A stretch of DNA of 64,000 bases from JADCCX01 sp031378805 (GTDB lineage: Bacteria > Pseudomonadota > Alphaproteobacteria > Rhizobiales > Beijerinckiaceae), in the NCBI GenBank assembly GCA_031378805.1, contig JANNEO010000114.1, forward strand, positions 1 through 64,000. Direction: 5' to 3'. This document shows positions 7,738 to 15,768 of the stretch, piece by piece. Position 1 is the stretch's first letter. The number at the start of each line of letters is the position of its first letter. Under the pieces are notes generated by a model. It was not told the origin of the DNA. It searched no databases and was given only the letters and a program-made list of their open reading frames with translations. The translations under genes and the position numbers were made by a program.

Positions 7738-8712
7738 TCAGCTCAGCGCCACGTTCACCGTCGTTTCCTTCAACTCAACCCCAAACGCCCGCTGGTAGAA
7801 CTCGGCCACCAGGCCACGCTCCAGCTCATCGCATTTGTTCAGGAACGTGAGCCGGAAGGCATAGGCCAGATCCTTGAAGATCGCGGCGTTCTCGGCCCAG
7901 GTGATCACCGTGCGGGGTGACATGACGGTGGAGAGGTCGCCGTTGATGAAGGCGTTGCGGGTCAGATCCGCCACGCGCACCATCTTGTTGACGATGTCCT
8001 TGCCTTCCTTGCCGGTGTAGTGCTTCGCCTTGGCCAGCACGATGTTCACCTCGGCGTCATGGGGCAGATAGTTCAGCACGGTGACGATATTCCAGCGGTC
8101 CATCTGCGCCTGGTTGATCTGCTGCGTGCCGTGATAGAGGCCGGATGTATCCCCCAGACCGATGGTGTTGGCGGTGGCGAACAGGCGGAAGGCACCGTGC
8201 GGGCGGATGACGCGGCTCTGGTCCAGCAATGTCAGGCGACCCGCACTTTCCAGTACACGCTGGATCACGAACATCACATCCGGGCGACCGGCATCGTATT
8301 CATCGAACACGAGGGCCACATTGTTCTGGTAGGCCCAGGGTAGGATGCCGTCCTTGAACTCGGTGATCTGCTTGCCATCCTTCAGCACGATGGCATCCTT
8401 GCCGACGAGATCGATGCGGCTGACATGGCTGTCGAGGTTGATGCGGATGCAGGGCCAGTTGAGGCGCGCCGCCACTTGCTCGATATGCGTCGATTTGCCT
8501 GTGCCGTGATAGCCCGTGACGATGACGCGCCGGTTGAAGGCGAAGCCCGCGAGGATCGCCAGCGTCGTGTCCTTGTCGAAAAGATAATCGGGATCAAGCT
8601 CGGGAACGGCCGCGCTGGTGACGGAATACGCAGGCACCTGCATGTCCGTATCGATGCCGAACACCTTGCGGGCAGAAACCGTGATGTCGGGCAGGCCAGT
8701 CGCAGCGGTCAT
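7738..8712 (-). CDS. cobS: Cobaltochelatase subunit CobS (AAA ATPase)
   Basis: The 324-residue protein is the ATPase of the aerobic cobaltochelatase. It has Walker A GYHGTGKST at residues 67-75, Walker B in ALVFDEYDAGRPD near residue 130, and the typical C-terminus with FLNKCDELER. The N-terminus PDITVSARKVFGIDTDMQVP matches family members, which fixes the start near ATG 8712 rather than the more upstream in-frame codon at 8757. I see no cobalamin riboswitch in the 140 bases upstream. Confidence 0.95.
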   Translation of the reverse strand: MTAATGLPDITVSARKVFGIDTDMQVPAYSVTSAAVPELDPDYLFDKDTTLAILAGFAFNRRVIVTGYHGTGKSTHIEQVAARLNWPCIRINLDSHVSRIDLVGKDAIVLKDGKQITEFKDGILPWAYQNNVALVFDEYDAGRPDVMFVIQRVLESAGRLTLLDQSRVIRPHGAFRLFATANTIGLGDTSGLYHGTQQINQAQMDRWNIVTVLNYLPHDAEVNIVLAKAKHYTGKEGKDIVNKMVRVADLTRNAFINGDLSTVMSPRTVITWAENAAIFKDLAYAFRLTFLNKCDELERGLVAEFYQRAFGVELKETTVNVALS

Positions 8713-8853
8713 CGTCCATTCTCCAATAACGGCTTCCTTTGCCGGGAAGACACGCAAGTTTCAAGCTGCGAACGGTCGCATCGAGCGGAAAAGCAGGGGG
8801 AGTGGCTTGTCAGTTCGGCGCGGCGCAGGCTGATTTGTACGTTCTAGGCCGAT

Positions 8854-9453
8854 TCAAACATGCCCGGCGGTTTTGAGCGTATTGTAAGCCTTGAGAATCT
8901 CACGCAATTTTTCTTCACGGGATCGATCACCATTGTTGGCGTCCGGATGCAGGCGCTTCACCCAGCTCTTGTACTTGGCGCGGATGATCTCTGGCGTGGC
9001 CTTCTCGTCTAGATGCAGCGTTTCCAGCGCCTTCAGTGCCAGCTTGCCGTATTTCGACCGGGCCTGCTCCTCCGCCACCCGCGCCTTGCGCTGCGCATCG
9101 CCGAACATCCCCATGGGATCATGATACCCCGCCGCTGCCGCCGCCGGGCCGTTGCTCTTGGCCGTGACGCCGATGGTCCATGTGGGGCGATGGCCGGTCA
9201 GCGCGTCCTTCTGGAAATCGGAGATCGCATTGTCCGACATGCCCTGGAAATAATTGTAGCTCTTGTTGTAGGCCTGCACGTGAGGCAGGCACATGTAGAC
9301 ATATTGCCCCTCGCGGTTGCGGCCCAGCGGTGCCTTGTGCTCTCCTGGCTGCTCGCAGCCCGGATGCTGGCAACGGGGAGCCTGGCGCGCCCTCCCCTCC
9401 GCTTCCTCTGAGCGGATTCGCACACGGTCGAAAAGGGGCGAGTTCAAATCCAT
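8854..9453 (-). CDS. DnaJ-domain protein
   Basis: The 199-residue protein has a C-terminal J domain with the HPD tripeptide in WVKRLHPDANNGDRS and the helix KLREILKAYNTLK. The N-terminal part has cysteines in RCQHPGCEQPG and YMCLPHV that may bind a metal. A J domain at the C-terminus, with this N-terminal region, is the form found next to cobS in Hyphomicrobiales. The frame is open to 9681, but that stretch covers an intergenic palindromic repeat, so I chose ATG 9453. Confidence 0.85.
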   Translation of the reverse strand: MDLNSPLFDRVRIRSEEAEGRARQAPRCQHPGCEQPGEHKAPLGRNREGQYVYMCLPHVQAYNKSYNYFQGMSDNAISDFQKDALTGHRPTWTIGVTAKSNGPAAAAAGYHDPMGMFGDAQRKARVAEEQARSKYGKLALKALETLHLDEKATPEIIRAKYKSWVKRLHPDANNGDRSREEKLREILKAYNTLKTAGHV

Positions 9454-9512
9454 GGGTTGCGAGTGTATGAGACTGGGAACGCCAGACGGCAAGATGCATT
9501 TTGTCGCTTGCC

Positions 9513-9640
9513 CTTTCCTTCCCCCCCGGGGGAAGGTGGCTGCCGCAGGCAGACGGATGAGGGTGAACCCCCAGACTCCGGGATTCGCCCTCATCCGCCC
9601 GCCAATGAGGCGGGCACCTTCTCCCGGGGGAGAAGGAAAG
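9513..9640. repeat. Intergenic palindromic element (REP/RIME-like)
   Basis: The left part (CTTTCCTTC...AAGGTG...ACGGATGAGGGTGA) is repeated inverted on the right (TCGCCCTCATCCG...CACCTTCTC...GAAGGAAAG), giving an imperfect inverted repeat of about 128 bp. Smaller hairpins lie inside each arm: GCTGCC/GGCAG on the left and GCCCGCC/GGCGGGC on the right. The outer CCTTCTCCCGGGGGAGAAGG is itself palindromic. This resembles the widespread intergenic mosaic elements of rhizobia. It separates the DnaJ-like gene from divergent bolA. Confidence 0.8.
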
Positions 9641-9662
9641 AAACAGACAGAAAGCCTCGCGC

Positions 9663-9923
9663 ATGACAATGAAGGAATCAATAACCGCCACGCTCAAGGC
9701 GGCGCTCTCTCCGCAGACGCTCGACGTGATCGACGAAAGCGACCAGCACGCCGGCCACGGCGGCTGGCGCGAGGGCGAGACGACGCATGTCCGCGTGCGC
9801 ATCACGAGCGCGGCGTTTGCGGGCAAAAGCCGGGTGGAGGCGCACCGGATGGTGAATGCGCTGCTGTCGGGCGAGTTTGCGGCGGGGCTTCATGCGCTGG
9901 CGATTGATGCGAAGGCGGAGTAA
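9663..9923 (+). CDS. bolA: BolA family protein
   Basis: The 86-residue protein fits the small alphaproteobacterial BolA type, with the degenerate GWREGETTHVRVRITSAAFAGKSRVEAHRMVNALL pattern split by the conserved SRVxxHRxVN core. BolA proteins partner with monothiol glutaredoxins in iron-sulphur and stress regulation. It is divergent from the DnaJ-like gene, across a palindromic repeat that ends 23 bases before its ATG. Confidence 0.9.
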   Translation: MTMKESITATLKAALSPQTLDVIDESDQHAGHGGWREGETTHVRVRITSAAFAGKSRVEAHRMVNALLSGEFAAGLHALAIDAKAE

Positions 9924-9945
9924 CCTGGGTGTCATATCACCCCCT

Positions 9946-10440
9946 TCACCCAAACCCCGCCACCACAGTCTCAATCGGCAAGAACAGCGTCCTGCTATCC
10001 GCCGGATACTCAACGAACTCCGCGCAGGCCATATAGAACCGCTTCGCCCGCTCGTCTTTGGCATGGACGAGCACCGCACCGATGCCGATGCTGCGGGAGG
10101 CCAGCGCGATTCGCTTCAGCGCATCCGACAAGATGTCCGCGCCCAGCCCACGACCCGCATGGTCGCGGCTGACAGCCAGCCGCCCGATCACAGACACCGG
10201 CACCGTATCTGGCGCATTGCGCCGCAGCTTGCCCGGCGAAGCGGCACGCTCCACTGTCCCGGCCGAGATGCAGTAGCAGGCGACGACACGGGTTCCGTCG
10301 CAGACCACATAGGTGCGTGAAAACCGGCCCTCGTTCTTCAACGCACGTTGCTTGAGCCATTCGTTCAGGACAGGCTCTCCACAATCAAAACCCGCAGTCT
10401 CATGGTCCGGCGTGAGCGGCACAGGGGCCGAGAGCGTCAT
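9946..10440 (-). CDS. GNAT toxin of DUF1778-GNAT toxin-antitoxin pair (TacT/AtaT-like)
   Basis: The 164-residue acetyltransferase has the features of TacT/AtaT toxins, which acetylate aminoacyl-tRNA: an N-terminal ETAGFDCGEPVLNEWLKQRA segment, RLAVSRDHAGRGLGADIL as acetyl-CoA loop, and a C-terminal AKRFYMACAEFVEYP. It follows the DUF1778 antitoxin gene by 9 bases, the normal order for this class. Function is inferred from the pair. Confidence 0.9.
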   Translation of the reverse strand: MTLSAPVPLTPDHETAGFDCGEPVLNEWLKQRALKNEGRFSRTYVVCDGTRVVACYCISAGTVERAASPGKLRRNAPDTVPVSVIGRLAVSRDHAGRGLGADILSDALKRIALASRSIGIGAVLVHAKDERAKRFYMACAEFVEYPADSRTLFLPIETVVAGFG

Positions 10441-10449
10441 GGGCAGGCT

Positions 10450-10740
10450 TTACGTCTGCCATGCCGGGGTCCGCCGCAGCAAGGCCCGCAGCTTCGGCCC
10501 CGGTGCCGGAGGATTGTCGAGTGCCTCGATGAACGCATCGTGACGGTCAGAATCCAGCACGAACAGCCGCTGGTCCAGCAGCACATCGATGGCCAGCGTG
10601 CGGGCGCTGTCCACCATGAATTCCGTGCGCGTCTTGCCCAGCACAGCTGCAGCATCATCAATCAGCTGGCGGGTGCGCGTTTCCATCCGCAGGTTGATGC
10701 TGCCTTTGGTGTCGGTGACTTGGGGAGTAAGATTGGCCAT
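10450..10740 (-). CDS. DUF1778 antitoxin (ribbon-helix-helix, TacA/AtaR-like)
   Basis: The 96-residue protein has a ribbon-helix-helix N-terminus (GSINLRMETRTRQLIDDAA, then GKTRTEFMVDSA) and a toxin-binding C-terminus, the DUF1778 arrangement. It should repress its operon and neutralise the downstream GNAT toxin. Confidence 0.9.
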   Translation of the reverse strand: MANLTPQVTDTKGSINLRMETRTRQLIDDAAAVLGKTRTEFMVDSARTLAIDVLLDQRLFVLDSDRHDAFIEALDNPPAPGPKLRALLRRTPAWQT

Positions 10741-10758
10741 GGGGTGAAAATGGCGCTT

Positions 10759-10786
10759 TGTATACTCATTGTCAATACGAATTCAA
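10759..10786 (-). promoter_or_regulatory. Promoter of the DUF1778-GNAT operon with repeated half-sites
   Basis: On the minus strand TTGAAT (10786-10781) and TATACA (10764-10759) are spaced 16 bases apart. The heptamer GTATTGA occurs twice, 12 bases apart, and GTATAC lies at the -10 box; these could be half-sites for the ribbon-helix-helix antitoxin. The promoter overlaps the last codon of the neighbouring outer-membrane protein gene. Confidence 0.45.
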
Positions 10787-12411
10787 TACTGCACCCGCGC
10801 CCCGAACAGCCACACATTGGCACTCACATTATTCCCCGGCGCGGTGCTCGTCGTGCGCTCGTGCGTAAACGTGCCCTTCAGCACGAGGTTGCGCGTCACG
10901 CTGTATTCCGCGCCGAGATTGGCCCTGAGCGTGTCGTCCCGGCGGTTGATGCCGTTGAACTCCGCACGGCCCAGGCTGCCGCCTGCCGTCAGCACGAGGT
11001 TGCGCAGGAAGGCGTGGCTGAGGTCGGCGCTAATGCGGCGGGTGACGGAGCCCGACGAGCCTGTCTGCGTGGTCTCCTCGAATTCGGTCGTGCCGCGCAG
11101 GCGCAGCGTGGTCAGCGGCGAGACGGTCCAGGCGAGCGTCCCTTCCACCACGGGGCCGCGCACGTCGCGCAGGCGCTGGTCCTCGTAACGGCGCAGGCCA
11201 TAGCCCGCCGCGACTTCACCGGTCAGCGTGCGCGTGATCTCGAAGCTGGTGCCGCCGCGAACCTGCAAGCCATTCGAATCGCGCTGGAAACCGGTGCTGT
11301 CGGTGCGCAGGTCATAGCGGCGGGTGTCTAGCAGCGCTTCCGCGAACGGGATGATGCCCGGCGTGATCTCGTAGCCCGTGCGCAGGCGCAGGCCGTATTG
11401 CGTGACGTTACGGTCCTTCTGCGACAGCGTCTGGCCGTTGCCGAGCGCCGCATCGGCAAAGTCCAAGCGGTCGATGCTGGCCCGGGCCGAGACCGAGAGG
11501 CGGTTGAAGCGCTGGGTGACGCCGGTGGAGCCGCCATATTGCAAGGTGAGTGGGCGTCCCTGGGCCACGCCCGTCAGGTTGGCACTGCCCGGCGTCTGGG
11601 TGTCCAGCTTGCCGCGCAATTCGACATCGAAGGCCGTGTCCCGGCTGGCATCGAGCCTAAGGCCAATGCGGCCCGTGGCATCCGGGCGGTCTGCCTCGGG
11701 ACGGCTGAAGAACTTGCTGTACCCCGCTTTCAGGTCAGCCGTCAGCTCATGAATCGACCAGTCGGAGCGGGCGGTGAAACCACCTTCCGTGCGGGCGAAT
11801 GTGGAGCCTTTCCTCACCCCTGAGCGACGCTCGGGGTTTGAATCATAGCCGCCCTGCGCTTCCAGTGTCGGAAACACCAGCAAAGTTCCCACCCTGAGTC
11901 CCAGCGGCGCATAGGGGTCGGTCACGGCAGCGCGCGCACGGCGCGGCGTCAACGGCGCGGCCAGACCCTGATGCACGGTCTGGTCAGACCCCGGCGCAGT
12001 GACAGCGGTGTTGAGCGGGCGCTCAAGAGAGCGGAAATTCTGCTGTGCGGGCCGGCGCGCGATGGCCAAGGTCGGTGCCGTTCCGCCCGGCTCGGTGGTG
12101 GATATTTGGCTGTTTGCCGGGCCTTGTGCGGCGGCACCGGCGCGACCAACACGGCGGCGCTGCACGCTTTGGCGCAGGGGCTGCGCCTCATCGGCCCGCC
12201 GCCCGGTCGGCGTCACCAGGTTCCGACCGACATCGCCTGCCGTGCGCCCGGTGCGGATTATGGGGTCATCATCTACCGTCCCGCGCAGGGTCTGGGCCAT
12301 GGCGGTGCTGCTGCCGAGCCATGTGCCCGCCAGGAACAGTGCCATCAACACCTGATTGTTGCCGGTTTGGTACTTGCCGGTTTGATTCTTGCCGGTTTTC
12401 ACGCCGGTCAC
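10783..12411 (-). CDS. Outer membrane beta-barrel protein (BBP2-like)
   Basis: The 542-residue protein has a signal peptide ending at STAMAQ, a 110-residue Pro/Arg/Gln-rich linker, and then about 380 residues of alternating amphipathic strands ending in VWLFGARVQY, with the terminal aromatic residue expected of outer-membrane barrels. It looks like the putative beta-barrel porin-2 family common in Hyphomicrobiales. The start is uncertain. GTG 12411 includes three 5-residue repeats rich in Lys and Gln that would supply the positive n-region of the signal peptide; ATG 12345 would give MALFLAGTW with no positive charge but a better AGGTG site. Confidence 0.8.
   Translation of the reverse strand: MTGVKTGKNQTGKYQTGNNQVLMALFLAGTWLGSSTAMAQTLRGTVDDDPIIRTGRTAGDVGRNLVTPTGRRADEAQPLRQSVQRRRVGRAGAAAQGPANSQISTTEPGGTAPTLAIARRPAQQNFRSLERPLNTAVTAPGSDQTVHQGLAAPLTPRRARAAVTDPYAPLGLRVGTLLVFPTLEAQGGYDSNPERRSGVRKGSTFARTEGGFTARSDWSIHELTADLKAGYSKFFSRPEADRPDATGRIGLRLDASRDTAFDVELRGKLDTQTPGSANLTGVAQGRPLTLQYGGSTGVTQRFNRLSVSARASIDRLDFADAALGNGQTLSQKDRNVTQYGLRLRTGYEITPGIIPFAEALLDTRRYDLRTDSTGFQRDSNGLQVRGGTSFEITRTLTGEVAAGYGLRRYEDQRLRDVRGPVVEGTLAWTVSPLTTLRLRGTTEFEETTQTGSSGSVTRRISADLSHAFLRNLVLTAGGSLGRAEFNGINRRDDTLRANLGAEYSVTRNLVLKGTFTHERTTSTAPGNNVSANVWLFGARVQY
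12353..12397 (-). repeat. 15-bp tandem repeat in the leader of the barrel protein gene
   Basis: Three consecutive 15-bp units on the plus strand read TGATTGTTGCCGGTT, TGGTACTTGCCGGTT and TGATTCTTGCCGGTT, with a further partial unit. In the minus-strand frame they encode TGKNQ, TGKYQ and TGNNQ just before the hydrophobic part of the signal peptide. Unit length is a multiple of three, so copy-number change keeps the frame. Confidence 0.9.
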
Positions 12412-12462
12412 CTGCCTTGTGTCACGCGGGATTCACGCTTTCCAAGGGGTAAACGCTTATGG

Positions 12463-12477
12463 TTAATGGAGCGTTAG
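12463..12477 (+). promoter_or_regulatory. CtrA-box-like motif
   Basis: TTAA-TGGAGCG-TTAG matches the CtrA consensus TTAA-N7-TTAA with one mismatch. It lies 52 bases upstream of the GTG start of the outer-membrane protein gene and in the gap before rpmJ. A nearly identical motif occurs at 46534-46548. Short motifs like this occur by chance, so confidence is low. Confidence 0.3.
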
Positions 12478-12574
12478 GTAGGGAGCATCGCGCTGCTGGC
12501 AGGTTTGGTTTGCGCACCAAGGGGTTGCCCAAATGTCTGTTCTATGCTTTTAGCCTTCATCGGTTCTGAGATTG

Positions 12575-12597
12575 TGCGCTCGACGAGCGCATTTTTT
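12575..12597 (+). terminator. Hairpin plus T-run just before rpmJ (terminator or attenuator)
   Basis: TGCGCT-CGACG-AGCGCA forms a 6-bp stem with a 5-base loop and is followed at once by six T residues. This is a rho-independent terminator shape on the plus strand, yet it ends only 18 bases before the rpmJ start. It could be a terminator for a short leader transcript, that is, an attenuator of rpmJ. Confidence 0.6.
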
Positions 12598-12615
12598 GTT
12601 CGTGAGACAGTCGCC

Positions 12616-12741
12616 ATGAAAATTCGCAACTCGCTTAAATCGTTGATGAAGCGTCACCGTGACAACCAGCTTGTCCGCCGCAAGGGCCGCGTCTTCATTA
12701 TCAACAAGACGCAGAAGCGCTTCAAGGCCCGTCAGGGCTGA
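12616..12741 (+). CDS. rpmJ: 50S ribosomal protein L36 (bL36, YkgO type)
   Basis: The 41-residue protein MKIRNSLKSLMKRHRDNQ followed by VRRKGRVFIINKTQKRFKARQG is the zinc-free form of L36 used by alphaproteobacteria; no Cys is present. ATG 12616 is chosen because family members start MKIRNSLK. The frame is open 120 bases upstream, but that stretch contains the hairpin and is not coding. Confidence 0.97.
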   Translation: MKIRNSLKSLMKRHRDNQLVRRKGRVFIINKTQKRFKARQG

Positions 12742-12800
12742 CCGGCTTTTGCCGAGTGGATGGCGATTTGCCGTCCCTCCCATTGTGCGTTTCTGAGCCT

Positions 12801-12829
12801 TTGACGTGGCAGGCGTTGAGCGCTAGCTT
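12801..12829 (+). promoter_or_regulatory. Candidate promoter of the TPR gene, possibly leaderless
   Basis: TTGACG (12801-12806) and TAGCTT (12824-12829) are separated by 17 bases. Only six bases separate the -10 box from ATG 12836, and no Shine-Dalgarno sequence is present, so the message would start at about the initiation codon. Confidence 0.45.
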
Positions 12830-12835
12830 GGTGCC

Positions 12836-13453
12836 ATGCGCATTTTTGTCCTGCTGGTCCTGATACTCGCGCCGCTGACGGTTCCGGCAGATGCACAGCC
12901 ACGCACGCCGTCTGCGCCATCCCGCACCACACCGCCAGCTGAGCCTGAGCGCCGCGTGCCCGATCCCCGCCACCAATCCCGCATCGACCAGCTGTTCGAG
13001 CGCCTTGCCGCGTCCGGTACGGAGATCGAGGCCAATGGCATCGCCGAGCAGATCGCCCGGCTCTGGGCGCGTTCTGGCAGCGACACGCTCGATCTGCTGA
13101 TGGACCGGGTGCGTGAAGCGATGCAGGCACAGGAAGGCGAGGTTGCGCTCGACATTCTCGATTCGGTGCTAGCCCTGAAGCCGGACTGGGCGGAAGCCTA
13201 TAGCCGCAGGGCGGCCGTGCATTTTCAGCGCAAGGATTTCGATGGCGCCATGCGCGACCTGCGGCAGACGCTGACGCTGGAGCCGCGCCATTTCCAGGCT
13301 CTGGCGGGTGTTGGCCTGATCTTCCAGCAAGGTGGAAACGAGAAACAGGCGCTGGCCGCGTTCCGCGAAGCCTTGAAACTCAATCCGCATCTCAAAGGCA
13401 TCAAGCAGGCGGCAGAGCGGCTGGCAACGGACCACGACGGCCAAGGCATCTGA
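12836..13453 (+). CDS. Secreted tetratricopeptide-repeat protein
   Basis: The 205-residue protein has a signal peptide (MRIFVLLVLILAPLTVPADA), a Pro/Arg-rich stretch, and then TPR helices from about residue 45, clearest in KPDWAEAYSRRAAVHFQRKDFDG and in EPRHFQALAGVGLIFQQGG. TPR proteins of this kind act as periplasmic scaffolds; no partner is evident here. The next gene, a DUF1194 protein, follows after 45 bases and may be in the same operon. Confidence 0.85.
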   Translation: MRIFVLLVLILAPLTVPADAQPRTPSAPSRTTPPAEPERRVPDPRHQSRIDQLFERLAASGTEIEANGIAEQIARLWARSGSDTLDLLMDRVREAMQAQEGEVALDILDSVLALKPDWAEAYSRRAAVHFQRKDFDGAMRDLRQTLTLEPRHFQALAGVGLIFQQGGNEKQALAAFREALKLNPHLKGIKQAAERLATDHDGQGI

Positions 13454-13498
13454 CAGCGGGCCACGATCGCCCGCTCGACGCAAAACGGGGAGGGGCGC

Positions 13499-14377
13499 AT
13501 GGGACAATGGCGGAAACAAACCAGTTCCCGGTGGAGCGTTCAGATGCTCCTGGCAGCCTTGGCCTGGACCATCACACCATTCCCAACACACGCCAAGGGT
13601 GGTGCCACGGAGGTTGATGTCGAACTCGTGCTGGCGGTCGATATTTCCTATTCCATGGATATCGAGGAGCAGAAATTGCAGCGCGAAGGCTATATCAAGG
13701 CGTTGACTTCGGCGGAGGTGCTGAAAGCCATCCGCAGCGGCCTGACAGGCCGGATCGCCATCACCTATTTCGAGTGGGCGGGGGCAAACACGCAGCGCGT
13801 CATCGTACCATGGCAAATCCTCGACGGACCAGAAACGGCGGATGCCTTCGTGGCCAAACTGAATGCCACACCGATCAGCCGCTGGTCCCGCACATCTGTC
13901 TCGGGTGCCATTCTTTTTGGCCAGGAGCTGTTCGAGAACAACGGCTTCGATTCGGCCCGGCGCGTGCTCGACATCTCAGGCGATGGTCCCAACAACAGCG
14001 GCAGCTTGGTGGAAGATGCCCGTGACAGGGCAGTCAAGTCGGGCATCGTGATCAATGGTTTGCCGATCATGCTCAACAACGGTCGACGGTCCGCCTTCGA
14101 CATGGATGACCTCGATGATTATTATACGGATTGCGTGATCGGCGGTCCCGGTTCCTTCATGGTGGCAATCAAGGAGCGCGAACAGTTCGTCGAGGCGACC
14201 CGCATCAAGATCCTGCGGGAAATTGCAAGTATTCCCAATGACAGCACGATGCCAGATGATATCACCTTGCCCACCGGCCTCAGGATCATGCGGGCCAACA
14301 GCGAGCAAGATCCGCCGCGCAAGAAAATCGACTGCCGCTTTGGCGAGAGACAATGGCAGGAACGCTATCGCAACTGA
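13499..14377 (+). CDS. DUF1194 family secreted VWA-like protein
   Basis: The 292-residue protein has a signal peptide (about residues 14-33) followed by a von Willebrand factor A-like domain. The metal-site motif is VLAVDISYSMDIEEQ (DxSxS), and a second part reads SRTSVSGAILFGQELF and DISGDGPNNSG. This is the DUF1194 family, frequent in Hyphomicrobiales, whose function is not established. A GGAG-type site precedes ATG 13499. Confidence 0.85.
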   Translation: MGQWRKQTSSRWSVQMLLAALAWTITPFPTHAKGGATEVDVELVLAVDISYSMDIEEQKLQREGYIKALTSAEVLKAIRSGLTGRIAITYFEWAGANTQRVIVPWQILDGPETADAFVAKLNATPISRWSRTSVSGAILFGQELFENNGFDSARRVLDISGDGPNNSGSLVEDARDRAVKSGIVINGLPIMLNNGRRSAFDMDDLDDYYTDCVIGGPGSFMVAIKEREQFVEATRIKILREIASIPNDSTMPDDITLPTGLRIMRANSEQDPPRKKIDCRFGERQWQERYRN

Positions 14378-14438
14378 TGTCAGACCGCAGTTGCAACTGA
14401 CGATGGACAGCCTTGACCGCACGGCCTAACCCTCAGGG

Positions 14439-15653
14439 ATGAAACTGCGCCCCGACACGCTCGGCATGACGGCGATGCTCGCCATGCTGACAGCCCTCTC
14501 CCCGCTCTCCACCGATCTCTATCTGCCCTCTCTCCCGGCCATCGGCAACGCCTTGGGTGCCGACCCTGCGCGGGTTCAGCTCACTCTCTCGGCTTATCTC
14601 GTGGGCTATGCGGCCGGACAGATTTTCTACGGACCCATATCCGACAAGATCGGACGCAAACCGACCGTGATGGCGGGCCTGATCGTCTATTTCCTGGCGA
14701 GCATGGCCTGCGCCATAGCTGAGAGCATCGAGGTTCTGATCACACTCCGGTTCGTGCAGGCCCTGGGCGCGGCTGGTCCCGTCGTGCTGGGTCGTGCCAT
14801 CGTGCGCGATCTCTACGAAGGGGCCCGAGCCGGGCGGGAACTTTCCCGCATGGGAATGCTGATGGGGCTTGTGCCCGCCCTCGCCCCTGTCCTGGGCGGT
14901 ATACTCGAGCCACTCTTTGGCTGGCGCTCCAATTTCTGGGTCACCGCCCTGGGTGCCGGGGTGCTTGCGCTCTGCTTCCTGCTGTTGATGCCGGAGACAC
15001 TGCGGCAGCGTCGACTGGAACCGATCTCGATCAGGGGCATCTTCGGCGGCTTCCGCAGCCTGCTCGGCCATTCGGGTTATCGGCTCTATGTCGCGCTGAA
15101 CACGCTGACCTATTCCGGCTTGTTCTCTTTCATTTCGGCATCGTCCTTTGTGCTTCAAGGCACCTATGGCCTCAGTCCCCTCGCCTTTGGCCTGTCGTTC
15201 GGGCTGACCGTCATCGGCTACATTTCGGGCACCATCCTGGCGCAAAGAATTGTCACGGTCCGGGGCTTGGATGGCACCATCCGCCCAGGCGTCTGGTGCA
15301 TGGCCGCGGGCGGCGCGTTCATGGTCCTGGCCATGGTCGCGGGTGGCTCATCTTCGCTGGAGGTGACGCTGCCCATGGCGCTCTATACCTTCGGTGTCGG
15401 CCTGGTGATGCCCCAGGCCAATGCCAGCGCCATGATGCCCTTTCCGGAGCGCGCGGGCGCGGCGTCATCACTGCTTGGCTTGATCCAGATGAGCTGCTCG
15501 GCCGCATCGGGAACCCTGCTGGGGATCCTGATCGTTCGTTCGCCGTTGTACATGCCCGCCTTCATTGCGCTCGTGGGTGCGGCAGCCTTGGTGGTATTCC
15601 TGGTGGTTCGGCCTGTCGGAAACACTGGGGATCAGCCGCCGGCGGCAAGATAA
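14439..15653 (+). CDS. Bcr/CflA family multidrug efflux MFS transporter
   Basis: The 404-residue protein has twelve predicted membrane segments. The MFS signature between helices 2 and 3 is YGPISDKIGRKPTVMAG, and the N-terminus STDLYLPSLPAIG is diagnostic of the Bcr/CflA subfamily of drug/proton antiporters. The start at 14439 immediately precedes this signature at the right distance. No regulator gene is adjacent. Confidence 0.9.
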   Translation: MKLRPDTLGMTAMLAMLTALSPLSTDLYLPSLPAIGNALGADPARVQLTLSAYLVGYAAGQIFYGPISDKIGRKPTVMAGLIVYFLASMACAIAESIEVLITLRFVQALGAAGPVVLGRAIVRDLYEGARAGRELSRMGMLMGLVPALAPVLGGILEPLFGWRSNFWVTALGAGVLALCFLLLMPETLRQRRLEPISIRGIFGGFRSLLGHSGYRLYVALNTLTYSGLFSFISASSFVLQGTYGLSPLAFGLSFGLTVIGYISGTILAQRIVTVRGLDGTIRPGVWCMAAGGAFMVLAMVAGGSSSLEVTLPMALYTFGVGLVMPQANASAMMPFPERAGAASSLLGLIQMSCSAASGTLLGILIVRSPLYMPAFIALVGAAALVVFLVVRPVGNTGDQPPAAR

Positions 15654-15768
15654 CGCACCAGCATTTCGCCATTGCACACCCTCGCCTGTGACATCATGAT
15701 TTTCGGGTTGTCACGGTTGGAACACCCCGGCAGGATCACCCTGACCAAGTGACATGAAGGGTTGCTCG

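Noticed and set aside
8712..8854. Possible cobalamin riboswitch upstream of cobS
   Set aside because: I found no B12-box-like sequence or matching stem pattern in this 140-base gap.
12353..12397. Possible CRISPR-like array
   Set aside because: The units are adjacent without spacers and very short; the same is true for the other tandem repeats in the window.
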